DNA from: Ignavibacteriales bacterium
GTDB lineage: Bacteria; Bacteroidota; Ignavibacteria; UBA10030
Length of the DNA: 64,000 bases
Direction: 5' to 3'
NCBI GenBank assembly: GCA_026390595.1
Contig: JAPLFQ010000021.1
Location: 62,001 to 126,000, forward strand
This document shows positions 43,109-52,227 of the stretch, piece by piece. Positions within the stretch are counted from its first letter, which is position 1. Each line of letters starts with the position of its first letter. Under the pieces are notes generated by a model. It made no database searches, was not told where the DNA came from, and saw nothing but the letters and a program-made list of their open reading frames with translations. The position numbers and the translations under genes were made by a program.

Positions 43109-43873
43109 TCAAATTCCCATCGCACGACGACGAACCTCTTCGTCCTGTCTGGTAGCAATCCGGTCGACCTGTTGCTTCGTCATAAATACAGGTCCACCCA
43201 AAGCGACTGCCCCCACCCAGATCGTTGCAGCCTTTTCTGCCATCATCATCGCGGCAAGCACGGCTTGCGTCGTTCCGCCGATCGTGATAATGCCATGGTT
43301 CTGAAGCACGATGACCCGAGGATAGATTCTCTTTCGTTTATGGTATGATTCAGTGGTCTTCTTGATAGCTTGTGCAAGTTTCAGACCAGGGTCCGTGTAC
43401 GGAATGAAGACCGATTCGGTTCCGCAACAAATAGCCTCGTCCGGAAATATTCTCTTCACTGCAAATTCCCTCGCTCGGCGCGAGCAGAGCACCTGGTTTA
43501 CCGCCGGAGCATGCGTATGACCTACGAACGCAATACCCGGCAAGCTCAGGAGATAAGCGTGGAAAACCGCTTCAACTGATGGCTTCTTCGTATCCTCTCC
43601 CACTCTACATGCATAGAGAGCGGAATCGACCTCCTGGTCTGTCGCACTCCGTCTGTCCATGAGACTCAGTAACTGCAGCGATTTGCATTGCACGAGTTCT
43701 TCCTTACGCAGCGTTCCGAGGCTGCTACCGCTCGCCTTCACAAGAAAGCTCTCAGTGTCAACGCGAGCTGACGCGTTTCCTTCGCCCAGGATCGCCCATC
43801 CGCGATCCTCACGCCCCAGCTCATGGGATAGTTTCAACAAGGCTTCACGCCGATCAGTCAACTGCTCGCTCAT
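43109..43873 (-). CDS. class II aldolase/adducin family protein
   Basis: The 254-residue protein is a zinc-dependent class II aldolase of the fuculose-/rhamnulose-phosphate family. Metal ligands are in AFVGHTHAPAVNQVL (H-x-H) and QNHGIITIGG. The N-terminal LGEGNASARV and KASGSSLG bind phosphate in family members. The ATG was chosen over a GTG two codons earlier because it lies closer to an AGGTG site. It sits 22 bases after the GH36 gene and 18 bases before the aldolase/SDR fusion, so it is probably part of deoxysugar (fucose or rhamnose) breakdown. Exact substrate unknown. Confidence 0.85.
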   Translation of the reverse strand: MSEQLTDRREALLKLSHELGREDRGWAILGEGNASARVDTESFLVKASGSSLGTLRKEELVQCKSLQLLSLMDRRSATDQEVDSALYACRVGEDTKKPSVEAVFHAYLLSLPGIAFVGHTHAPAVNQVLCSRRAREFAVKRIFPDEAICCGTESVFIPYTDPGLKLAQAIKKTTESYHKRKRIYPRVIVLQNHGIITIGGTTQAVLAAMMMAEKAATIWVGAVALGGPVFMTKQQVDRIATRQDEEVRRRAMGI

Positions 43874-43895
43874 ACGCACCTGTTATCGGTTCACA

Positions 43896-46688
43896 CTACT
43901 TCAATTTCGCTGCGGAAAGCTTCACCTCTCCCAATTTCAAGTTCTTCCGCACTTCACCGCTTTGCCAGACGATCGGTGGGAGTGATCGCTCCAGCGGAGA
44001 CTGCTTAAGAGCTATTTCCAAAACCTTCGTGTTCTGCCGCTGCTTCGCGACAAACCAGGCTGTCGCCTTCCCCTGCCAGGAGAGGCTGTCTTTCGTCGGC
44101 GCAATCTTCAGGGTCAAACTATGCCTTCCAGGCGTCACAGCGACTGTGTACCATTGCGACTTTCCCTCCTGGTATTCCGTCGATACCTTTGTGTCTTGTC
44201 CGTCAACCTGCGCCGTCACTTTCAATGTTGTTTTTGCCTTGGTGGAATTGTCCTGCGCAAGGAGGACGGCCATCATTGCATCCGCTGCATTCTCTGCGGC
44301 GGTGAACGTGACAGCGACCACGCCGGTCGAACTCTGGGACCCGTCGATCTTCACGTCACCGACGACGGCGGCCGATCGGCCTCCGGTGAGCCCCATCTGC
44401 AAATCGCGGATTGTATTCGAAGCATCTGCTTCTGATCTGAGAACTGACGGATTGAGTATCCTGAAATCCGGAGTTACCGAATGAACCACGGATTTCCATG
44501 CGACATGATCGTTGCCGACGACATCGTACACTGCTCCGGCAAGAAGCGGTTCAGTAGCATCTTGTATCGGAAAGAGCTCGTAGACCGCAGTTTCGAAGCC
44601 ATCAAGCGGAAGGGTGATCTTGTCTCCTGCCTTGTAGAGCTTCGGGGAAGTCCAGCGAGTCGGATAGAGCCGCTGCAATACCAAAGAAGAGGCTTTCGGG
44701 TCGAGCCCCTGTGAGACTGCCAGTTCCACATCCACCTTGGAGGCTTCCATGACGGGATTGCGGGCAGCTATGATTCCTTTCGCTCCCTTGTAGTGCACAT
44801 AGGCGTACGTCTCCCCCTTCATCGGGTTTCCGCCAACCAGCTCTGTATTCATCAGAACATCAAAATTTTTCCGCGCCCAAGCCATCGAGCGGGAGATCGA
44901 GGTCCATTCACCATCGGAGAGGATATCGGGCGAAATGTAGAGCTCATACATTGCCACCCCGCGTGCGAAGTACAAAAGCACATCGTCGGTGAATTTGTCA
45001 AGCGGCTCGGCCGCATTCCCGACGGAGAAGTTCTTTCCCTTGATAATACCGTGCGTCATCAGGTTCGAGATGGGAAACCAGAGCCCCTTAAGCTTCCAGT
45101 CTTCATACAGGACAAAGTCGCGGTACGTAATGGAACCGTCGCGTGAGCTTATCGACGGGACATCGGCAAATCCATAGTCTGCACCCTGCATCCAGATTGT
45201 GTTGGCGTATGTGACCCACCACGGGCTCATCCAGGTGCCGGAGGTGATATTCAGGAACATGTTGGGGTTCCTGTCGCGTGCAGCCTTGGACATCGATGCA
45301 ACCGAGTTCAGCACAGCTCTCCTCGAATACACATCGACGGGATGGCCGTGATTCGGTTCGCTGCAGGAGAACTGGATGCCATCCCATTTGAAATATCCGA
45401 CACCGTCATTCTGCACAAAGTCCGAAACCCGGCCACGCAAGAGCGCGGCATAGTTCTTTCCGGCAACGCACATCATGTCGCCAACGGTCTCATACCCATG
45501 TTCCTTCATCCAATTGAACCGCTGCGAATGGAACGAATAGCCGCCCGTGGGACCGATCCAGACACCAAGGCTCGTGTTTGTCTTGCCGAGTTCGTCTGCC
45601 AAAGGCTTCAACCCGTTAGGCCACTGCTCTTTTCTCAGCACCCAATCGCTCTTGTACACGTCCCACCCGTCGTCAAGGACAAACGCGTCCAGCTGGATGT
45701 GATGCTTCTCAATCATGTTCCGCCGCAGGATATCGACCATCTTCAAGGACGTCTCGATGCCCATCACATTGTCCTTCGACCAACGCGGGTATTCCGGCGA
45801 TCGCAGATCGTACCATGTGTTGTACAGTGAAAACGATCGCAGCGGCGCCACACGAATATTGTCCACATACCTGGAGAACCAGAGCTTCACGTACGGATCC
45901 GGAGTGATACCCTCCACCGACCAATCGCTTGCGAGCAACGTCCTCCCGATGCGCTCGCCCATCTCTGCCCCGCACTTGATCAGGTACTTCCCGTTTGAGA
46001 GTGCGGACAGACGATTGTCTGACGCCGGGTACTCGTCTCCGAAAAACGCTCCTCCCCGTTTCAGGAGAACAGCGACGGGTTGGCCAAAACCACCATCCTT
46101 GATCACTTTTGTTACACCCAGTACTTCTCCCGAGCGCGGCCAGATGAAGCGCACAAAATGCCGGTTCAATGTCGTATCGACAAGCGCAATGTTCCTCTTT
46201 ACATAAAACGTCTTCGGTTCAAGACGATACGTCATGACGAGCTGGATGGAGTGCCCCAATCCACCGAAGTAGAGCACAAGCTCCCTCGCGCCGTCTGATG
46301 TTTCACGAGTCTCCTGGCGCTGGTAGAGAAATGAACTTTTTGTAAATGTGATCAAATTGTCGGCGTTGTTTGCTTTCCCCGGTGCGTCCCAATCGGTGTA
46401 CATCAGGTCGATTGCGAAATCGGCGTCAGTTTCGATGCTCGTCGCGCTTCCTCCGAGACTCGATGCCCACGCAGGCAATGCTTCGAGGCCGTCGGAGACC
46501 AGCTTTGCCCCGTCGAGCTGGACTGTGCATCGCACCTGCTGGTTTTCAATCGTCAGAGCTTTTTGTATCGATGGTTGTGACTTCTGCTCTCGCTGAGGCC
46601 GACCAAAGGAAAAGGAGTACGCGACAACAAGAAGAATGGCCAGCGGGCGCAAGCAGAGGAACGACAGACGATTCTTGTATGGTCTCAT
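43896..46688 (-). CDS. GH36-like alpha-galactosidase, exported
   Basis: The 930-residue protein has an N-terminal signal or anchor (LSFLCLRPLAILLVVAYSFSFG), a beta-sandwich domain, and a barrel with IQLDAFVLDDGWDVY and GVGYFKWDGIQFS, where the aspartate in KWD would be the nucleophile of clan GH-D enzymes. A C-terminal beta region of roughly 250 residues contains a carbohydrate-binding-like segment (VAVTFTAAENAADAMMAVLL, QWYTVAVTPGRHSLTLKI). It probably removes terminal alpha-galactose, though alpha-N-acetylgalactosaminidase is possible. The ATG follows AAAGGTG; a longer frame to 46871 lacks a signal. It leads an operon with two aldolase genes and fits with the galactokinase elsewhere in the window. 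Confidence 0.82.
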   Translation of the reverse strand: MRPYKNRLSFLCLRPLAILLVVAYSFSFGRPQREQKSQPSIQKALTIENQQVRCTVQLDGAKLVSDGLEALPAWASSLGGSATSIETDADFAIDLMYTDWDAPGKANNADNLITFTKSSFLYQRQETRETSDGARELVLYFGGLGHSIQLVMTYRLEPKTFYVKRNIALVDTTLNRHFVRFIWPRSGEVLGVTKVIKDGGFGQPVAVLLKRGGAFFGDEYPASDNRLSALSNGKYLIKCGAEMGERIGRTLLASDWSVEGITPDPYVKLWFSRYVDNIRVAPLRSFSLYNTWYDLRSPEYPRWSKDNVMGIETSLKMVDILRRNMIEKHHIQLDAFVLDDGWDVYKSDWVLRKEQWPNGLKPLADELGKTNTSLGVWIGPTGGYSFHSQRFNWMKEHGYETVGDMMCVAGKNYAALLRGRVSDFVQNDGVGYFKWDGIQFSCSEPNHGHPVDVYSRRAVLNSVASMSKAARDRNPNMFLNITSGTWMSPWWVTYANTIWMQGADYGFADVPSISSRDGSITYRDFVLYEDWKLKGLWFPISNLMTHGIIKGKNFSVGNAAEPLDKFTDDVLLYFARGVAMYELYISPDILSDGEWTSISRSMAWARKNFDVLMNTELVGGNPMKGETYAYVHYKGAKGIIAARNPVMEASKVDVELAVSQGLDPKASSLVLQRLYPTRWTSPKLYKAGDKITLPLDGFETAVYELFPIQDATEPLLAGAVYDVVGNDHVAWKSVVHSVTPDFRILNPSVLRSEADASNTIRDLQMGLTGGRSAAVVGDVKIDGSQSSTGVVAVTFTAAENAADAMMAVLLAQDNSTKAKTTLKVTAQVDGQDTKVSTEYQEGKSQWYTVAVTPGRHSLTLKIAPTKDSLSWQGKATAWFVAKQRQNTKVLEIALKQSPLERSLPPIVWQSGEVRKNLKLGEVKLSAAKLK

Positions 46689-47033
46689 ACGCGTGACACC
46701 TTTCAGATACTGCGAGGCATTTTCATTTGATATGAGTCGAGGAGAGCGGTAATAACAGCCCGTCCGCGGTGTAGCGAAACATGAAGAATAGAGCAGATAC
46801 GGCTGGCAACTGAAGGTACGGCGTAAGTATCGAATTATCCAGCGATTGTAGGCTCTCCTCCAGATTTCCATCGATGCTCATCACTACATGAACGTGCTCG
46901 TGCACGCATCGAGTTCCGACAAGAAATCGAAGATCAATCAGTTCGGAGCGCACCTGCCGGGCGAGGTGATACTCCGCTCAGCGGCTCAGACACGGTTCAT
47001 CGTCGTTTTGGTGACCCAAAACAACGGAAACAG
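46689..47033. other. intergenic stretch upstream of the GH36 operon
   Basis: This 345-base stretch separates the M24 peptidase and GH36 genes, both leftward. I see no supported gene. A 7-bp perfect hairpin (GTTTTGG and CCAAAAC, 47005-47022) lies just after the peptidase stop, but has no U tract on the relevant strand. The GH36 promoter must be here; no convincing -35/-10 pair was recognised. Confidence 0.45.
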
Positions 47034-48293
47034 CTACGCTTCGCCAAAGGGCTTGTCGATTGCTGTTGCTTCCATTCCACCAAAGAAACGGCCCCCATCT
47101 TCGGTAACCACGAAGCAATCCTCGATCCTGATGCCGAATTCGCCGTAGATGTAGATTCCCGGCTCATCACTGAACGTCATGCCAGTCTGCAGTTTGAGCT
47201 TGTTCTCTTTCACGAGGTAGGGGAATTCATGACCGTCCATGCCGATTCCGTGCCCGAGACGGTGGGCAAAGTATTTGTACCCCGGACCGTATCCTGCATC
47301 TTCAATCACCTTCCGGGCGGCACGGTCGACCTCTTCACACGGGACGCCCGGTCGGGCCGCTTTCAGGGCAGCTGACTGAGCTTTCTTCACGATATCCCAA
47401 ACTGCTTTTTGCTTGTCGGTGGGCTTTCCAAATACGACCGTCCGGGTGACATCCGATTGGAATCCCTCGACGCTGCATCCACCGTCCACCATAACAACGT
47501 CTCCGTCATGGAGCGTACGTTGAGCCCGCGATCCATGGGGGAACGCGGTGCTCAAACCGAACTGAGGTCCGCCGCTCCCTCTGACACCCATCTGCTGATG
47601 AGCAGAACTGATGGCGCCCGAAAGATCGCGCGGGGACATGCCTTCCTTGATTTGTTTGAAGCCTTCAGCATATGCGAGCTTGGTGATCTTGTTCGCAAGT
47701 TCCATATACGCAAGTTCTTTCGGAGACTTGATGCCCCTGCACCCTTCGCTGATGACCGCTCCATTGACGAGTTCCAGTCCCGGAACTTCCTTCTTGAGTC
47801 CGAAGCCAACGAAACTCCGCGTCGCAGGAGCAATGCCGAGCCTTCCTGATGCGGCACCAAGATCCTTCATCACTCCGCCGATCAACTGAAACGGATTCTC
47901 ATGTTCCTCCCAGGTGCGAAGCTCCTGTTCCTTCGGTATCATTTCCCTGGCGCTCTCTGCCTCGAAGGCAGGCCAAACCCAGATTGTCTTTCCTTTGCGA
48001 TTGATGATCCCTCCGAACGTCCTTTCGCTGAGGAACCAGTTGACGTTCGTGAAGTAGCCAAGATCAGATCCGCCACTCACGAACAATGCATCCATGTTCG
48101 TTTTCGCCATCAGTTTCCGGGCCTGCTCCAAACGCTCTTCATAGTCTTCCGGCGTCAGGGGTTTCACACCCGATACCATGTTCTGAAGCTTGGCCTCCTG
48201 CGAAGACGAGGTGTTTGCGAACAGGCTGCTGGCAAATCCGGCTGCCGAGATGGACAAGCCTCCGACTTTCAGAAAACTCCGGCGTGAGATCAT
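47034..48293 (-). CDS. M24-family Xaa-Pro-type metallopeptidase, Tat-exported
   Basis: The 419-residue protein starts with a twin-arginine signal (SRRSFLKVGGLSISAAGF). It has a creatinase-like N-terminal domain and the pita-bread catalytic domain with all five metal ligands: VMVDGGCSVEGFQSDVTRT (two Asp), HRLGHGIGMDGHE (His), SDEPGIYIYGEFG (Glu) and RIEDCFVV (Glu). Enzymes of this type release N-terminal residues before proline. Here it may clear peptides remaining after deglycosylation of glycoproteins, which is inference. An AGAAGGAG ribosome-binding site precedes the ATG. It follows the GH43 gene in the same direction. Confidence 0.9.
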   Translation of the reverse strand: MISRRSFLKVGGLSISAAGFASSLFANTSSSQEAKLQNMVSGVKPLTPEDYEERLEQARKLMAKTNMDALFVSGGSDLGYFTNVNWFLSERTFGGIINRKGKTIWVWPAFEAESAREMIPKEQELRTWEEHENPFQLIGGVMKDLGAASGRLGIAPATRSFVGFGLKKEVPGLELVNGAVISEGCRGIKSPKELAYMELANKITKLAYAEGFKQIKEGMSPRDLSGAISSAHQQMGVRGSGGPQFGLSTAFPHGSRAQRTLHDGDVVMVDGGCSVEGFQSDVTRTVVFGKPTDKQKAVWDIVKKAQSAALKAARPGVPCEEVDRAARKVIEDAGYGPGYKYFAHRLGHGIGMDGHEFPYLVKENKLKLQTGMTFSDEPGIYIYGEFGIRIEDCFVVTEDGGRFFGGMEATAIDKPFGEA

Positions 48294-48353
48294 GCTCTGT
48301 GCTCCTTCTTATTACCCTGGTGGAAAATGATAGTTCAAATCTGTATGCCCATC

Positions 48354-49691
48354 TCAGTTGAACTTGAGCCAATCGATCGAGAACATCTGGCTGCCCTTCC
48401 CAAAGAACTGAAGCCACAGCGCGTGTACCCCCGCAACAGGTTCAACATCAAACGTCAGAGTCTGCCACTCTTTCGTTCCCTTCGTCCCGGGAATAGTGAT
48501 ATTGGCCAGTCTCTTGTGCCACGGCTGGTCGATGGCAACGACAATCCGTCCCCCGTTTTCACCCGGAGCGACGCGAAGAGAAATGCTCTTCACACCCGCC
48601 TTGAAGTCCACATATTTGAAAACCGCCTTGTCACCGTTCCCCATTCCTGCAAGCTCTTCGTTATCGGATGCGAACGCCTGGATTCTGACGTTGCCATACA
48701 AAAGGCACGCTCGTTCAGCATCGATCGTGGAAGTGGCAGGCAGGGGATCGCCGGCTCCCTGGGAGGTCATTTCAACTTCCGGGATCGATCCGTCTGGATT
48801 GAACCGGATCGGTTCGATACATGCTTTCCTCATCGTGTTGCAGCCGTGCGTGGAGCGATGATAGAGAACGTACCACTTCTCCCTGAATTTCACAATGGAG
48901 CCATGGTTATTCCAATTGCCCGGGTCGCAATGGTCGTTGTCGACGATGACTCCGCCGTACTTATATGGACCGAACGGTGACGTGCTGGTTGCATAACCGA
49001 TACACGTCGGCATTTCGGACCGGCTGATGTCGGAATAGATCAGATAGTAGATGCCGTTTCGTTTGGCAAGGAATGCACCTTCGTGAAAAAAATGTTCTCC
49101 TTCCGTCAGCACGCTATCTTTGATTGTCGACAGATCCAGTTCGCGCATGGTGGGCTTCATTTTCGCCATTTTCATGGTGAATTGTCCCCACAGATAGTAC
49201 GCCTGGCCGTCATCGTCGATGAACAGCGACGGATCGATCTGGTTTTGTCCGCCCAGATCGAGCGCCTGACCATGTTCGAAGGGACCCGTTGGGCTCGTGG
49301 ATGTCGCAACCCCTTCCGGCACCTTGCGACTTGGCTGGCAATAGTAGAGATAGAAAGTGTCTTTCTTCACCGCACAATCAGGGGCGAAGAGAAGATCGTC
49401 GTTGTATGAGACGGCGTCTCCGTCTCCCTTCGAGGAGAAGGCATTCCGGTAGATTTTCCAGGTCTTTAGATCATCCGTCACAAGGACGTGATGTTTCCAC
49501 GAACAGTAGTACTGCGGGCTTTCATCCAACGAACCGTAGATATACATCTTGCCGTCCGGCCAAACGTGTGCCGAAGGATCTGCAATGTAGACGCCGGATG
49601 GCGTGATCGGATTTTGAGAAAACAACCCACCGCTCATCAATACGAAGAGAGAAGCGATGATTCTCAGCAGCCTGTCTCGCAGAGTGTTCAT
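48354..49691 (-). CDS. GH43-family glycosidase with C-terminal CBM6-like domain, exported
   Basis: The 445-residue protein has a signal peptide (RIIASLFVLMSGGLFS) and a five-bladed propeller with the three GH43 acidic positions: VYIADPSAHVW (general base Asp), NQIDPSLFIDDDGQ (Asp) and FHEGAFLAKRNG (general acid Glu). The last 130 residues form a beta-sandwich resembling a family 6 carbohydrate-binding module (GVKSISLRVAPGENGGRIVV, ending FSIDWLKF). GH43 members act on arabinofuranosides, xylosides or galactans. Substrate here is uncertain. It follows a small secreted protein gene by 44 bases and precedes the M24 peptidase by 60. Confidence 0.9.
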   Translation of the reverse strand: MNTLRDRLLRIIASLFVLMSGGLFSQNPITPSGVYIADPSAHVWPDGKMYIYGSLDESPQYYCSWKHHVLVTDDLKTWKIYRNAFSSKGDGDAVSYNDDLLFAPDCAVKKDTFYLYYCQPSRKVPEGVATSTSPTGPFEHGQALDLGGQNQIDPSLFIDDDGQAYYLWGQFTMKMAKMKPTMRELDLSTIKDSVLTEGEHFFHEGAFLAKRNGIYYLIYSDISRSEMPTCIGYATSTSPFGPYKYGGVIVDNDHCDPGNWNNHGSIVKFREKWYVLYHRSTHGCNTMRKACIEPIRFNPDGSIPEVEMTSQGAGDPLPATSTIDAERACLLYGNVRIQAFASDNEELAGMGNGDKAVFKYVDFKAGVKSISLRVAPGENGGRIVVAIDQPWHKRLANITIPGTKGTKEWQTLTFDVEPVAGVHALWLQFFGKGSQMFSIDWLKFN

Positions 49692-49735
49692 AGAGAAATT
49701 CCAACGCTGGAGATCACAGTGAGCACACGAAGTCA

Positions 49736-50248
49736 CTACTTAGAGGGATCCGCTCTCTTCAGAACGACTCGCTGGAGATTGTTCACCGAGTAATTAGTGA
49801 CCCCTCCCCCTGTCGGGGGCTCCTTCTTGCCCGATGTCACTTCAAAAATCAGCTCATTGCCAATCAGATCGTAGGTGGCAGTGAGCATCGTGTTCTGTAC
49901 TTCAAAGACGTTATACATCTTGTTCCCAACGAGATAGGTGGTTAGTTCAACGCCTTCCCCCTCATCGGTGACGTACATTCCCTTGGCGGCATCGATAGTT
50001 CGCAGCGTATAGTCCTTTATCATCGGTTGTTTCGCAGAGTGATACTCTGTTCTCCAGATGTAGCTCCCCTGCCTGGCCGAGGGTTTGATCGTCATCGTGA
50101 CGGATACGCTGTCAACAGTCTTGCCCAGCCTGTAGATCTGCATCATGCCCTTCCAATCGCCAATCCAGCGCGCGTCCAGTTGGGCATAGGAAGATGACGT
50201 GAGTGTCACGATGGCTGCAAGGAGGCAAACGAGATCGTTCTTTCTCAT
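49736..50248 (-). CDS. small secreted protein of unknown function
   Basis: The 170-residue protein has a clear signal peptide (LVCLLAAIVTLTSSSYAQ) and a mature part of mainly beta strands, beginning LDARWIGDWKGMMQIYRLGK and ending NLQRVVLKRADPSK. The pattern of WxGxWxG followed by alternating strands recalls lipocalin-like barrels, but no family can be assigned. It is encoded directly before GH43 in the same direction, so co-expression is likely. Confidence 0.7.
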   Translation of the reverse strand: MRKNDLVCLLAAIVTLTSSSYAQLDARWIGDWKGMMQIYRLGKTVDSVSVTMTIKPSARQGSYIWRTEYHSAKQPMIKDYTLRTIDAAKGMYVTDEGEGVELTTYLVGNKMYNVFEVQNTMLTATYDLIGNELIFEVTSGKKEPPTGGGVTNYSVNNLQRVVLKRADPSK

Positions 50249-50457
50249 CTTAGGTCGGATTGGAGAGTCCGTGCATATTTCGCATCAGATTTGTCCTCAT
50301 TCAAGCCTTCACCGCATCTGACAAAGAACTCATATTCACCGTCAGAATCCACACGAATATTCTCAGTGGACCGGCAGAACCATGAGCATGAGCAATTTGA
50401 GAGGGGACGTCGGTCTCACCATATTGTTCATACGTGCTGAGCCCATGAAAGGCAAGT

Positions 50458-51849
50458 TCAACTCATTTTTACAGCCATCGTCTTTCCTCCATGACGGCTT
50501 TCCTCAGCTTTGAACGCCATCAGATGGCTTTCCATGGATTCCTGGATCGTGGACGTAAGCACTTTCGCATCCTTCGTGCTCACTGCGTGAATGAAATCAT
50601 GCAGCAAGCCATAGTCGCCGCCTCCGTGACCGGATTGGACTTTGATCGCCGCGCTGGCGTCCCAGGTTTTCGTTTTGCGAGTGCTGAAGTCGAACACGGT
50701 CAAGATGTTCTCATCACCCACGATGTCCCCTTTCGTACCCATGACGCGAGTGCGCCGCCCGGCGTAGGAGGTCAGAGCCTCCATCGAGAATGCTGCAGTG
50801 ATATTTCCCCCGAATTCGAGATTCGTGATCTGATGATCGACGACGTCGTTGTCGCAATGGAACACGCAGCGGCCGTACGGGCCTTCTGTGAGGTGTTTCA
50901 TGATTGCCGGCCCCTGATCTCCTTCTGCGGGAAGATCCAGGTGTGTGAGCCACGTGCGATTGCGGTAATAGATCTTCAGCGCCGAGAACGGGCAGGTTGA
51001 CTCCACTTTGCAGCCGCCCGTACAACGCATGGTGGATCCTTCCGGCGCGTGCGCCTTGTTGAAGAATGTGAGCGACCCAAACGAAGATACTCTCGTGCAC
51101 TGCTTGCCGATCATCCAGCGCAGAATGTCGAGATCGTGGCATGATTTGGCGAGAATCATGGGATTCGATTCTTTTGTGTTTCTCCAATTGCCCCGGACGA
51201 ACGAGTGCGACATGTGGACATGCTCAACCGGCTCCAGGTGCTGGATGCTGACAACTTCCCCGATCTCGCCGGAATTCATGATCTCTTTGAGTTTTCTGAA
51301 ATACGGAGTATAGCGCAGCACATGGCATATTGCGACAATCCTCTGCGCCTTCTCGGTGAGCTTCATGATGTCGTTGCACTCTCTCCACGACTGGGAAATC
51401 GGTTTCTCAAGCACCATATCATATCCCATTTTGAGTCCGCCCATGGCCGGGCCGTAGTGCAGGTGGTCCGGCGTTGTGATGATCAGCGCATCGGCGAACT
51501 TCGGCACTTTCAGCGCGTGTTCCCACGTCACCCACTGATGCTGCTCCGGTATTTGATACTTCTTCGCAAATCTGTTCCTCCTGAACTCGTTAGGCTCTGC
51601 CACGCCGACGATCTTCAACTCGTCGGGGAATTTCAGACTGTACCCGGAGTACACATTGCCCCGGTTCCCGGCGCCAAGGACGATGGCCGTCAGCGGCCGA
51701 TCCGGTTTCCACGAATCCATGTCCTGTGGAATGGAGAGCATTTCCGGCTCAGATGCGCTTGCTTCTTTGGCGTGCAAGAACGGAGCTCCCAGCGCGAGGA
51801 GAGACCCTTTCTTCAACAAATCTCTTCTACTGATTCGATGGTCTTTCAT
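50458..51849 (-). CDS. Gfo/Idh/MocA-family oxidoreductase, Tat-exported
   Basis: The 463-residue protein carries a twin-arginine signal (SRRDLLKKGSLLALGAPFLH) and a Rossmann fold (AIVLGAGNRGNVYSGYSLKF). The family motif EKPISQSWREC (Lys involved in catalysis) and CHDLDILRWMIGKQ follow. A cysteine-bearing insert (MRCTGGCKVESTCPFSALKIYY) is typical of a subgroup of secreted family members. Related exported oxidoreductases hydrolyse or epimerise glycosides by transient oxidation with tightly bound NAD, for example GH109-type N-acetylgalactosaminidases. Substrate here is unknown. An excellent GGAGG site supports the start. It follows RhaM by 35 bases. Confidence 0.9.
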   Translation of the reverse strand: MKDHRISRRDLLKKGSLLALGAPFLHAKEASASEPEMLSIPQDMDSWKPDRPLTAIVLGAGNRGNVYSGYSLKFPDELKIVGVAEPNEFRRNRFAKKYQIPEQHQWVTWEHALKVPKFADALIITTPDHLHYGPAMGGLKMGYDMVLEKPISQSWRECNDIMKLTEKAQRIVAICHVLRYTPYFRKLKEIMNSGEIGEVVSIQHLEPVEHVHMSHSFVRGNWRNTKESNPMILAKSCHDLDILRWMIGKQCTRVSSFGSLTFFNKAHAPEGSTMRCTGGCKVESTCPFSALKIYYRNRTWLTHLDLPAEGDQGPAIMKHLTEGPYGRCVFHCDNDVVDHQITNLEFGGNITAAFSMEALTSYAGRRTRVMGTKGDIVGDENILTVFDFSTRKTKTWDASAAIKVQSGHGGGDYGLLHDFIHAVSTKDAKVLTSTIQESMESHLMAFKAEESRHGGKTMAVKMS

Positions 51850-51884
51850 GCAACCTCCATTGAGCAATGGTGACGAGAAGATGA

Positions 51885-52226
51885 TTACGGCAACTTGAAA
51901 ACTCTTTCCATCGGGAGCCACTTTTCACCCGGCTTCGCATCCGGGAGCGGCTCCTGAAACTTGGCCACGAATGTTTCCCATTCTTTCTGGCGCGGCAAGG
52001 TGCCAAGCCGCTTCATCGCAGCATCGAAATCTACGCTTGCTCCGGCCTCGACAATCATGAACATCCTCGTGCCGCGCAGGTAGATCTGCATATCCTCAAG
52101 ACCTACGTCCCGGATTCCACGCGTTATCTCCGGCCAGATGTTTTTGTCTTCATGCCAGTATTTGTATTGGCGAATCAGCTCCGGGTCGTTCTTCAGGTCG
52201 AGCGTCAGGCAATAGCGTTTGGTCAT
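51885..52226 (-). CDS. L-rhamnose mutarotase-like protein (RhaM family)
   Basis: The 113-residue protein belongs to the RhaM family of small ferredoxin-like anomerases, which speed conversion between alpha and beta L-rhamnose. It begins MTKRYCLTLDLKNDPELIRQ and has the conserved HEDKNIWPEITRGIRD and YLRGTRMFMIVEA. The preferred ATG follows GGGAG and lies just after the stop of the nucleotidyltransferase-kinase fusion. Neighbouring alpha-L-fucosidase genes suggest that L-fucose, the 6-deoxy analogue, may be the actual substrate, which is inference. Confidence 0.85.
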   Translation of the reverse strand: MTKRYCLTLDLKNDPELIRQYKYWHEDKNIWPEITRGIRDVGLEDMQIYLRGTRMFMIVEAGASVDFDAAMKRLGTLPRQKEWETFVAKFQEPLPDAKPGEKWLPMERVFKLP

Positions 52227-52227
52227 G

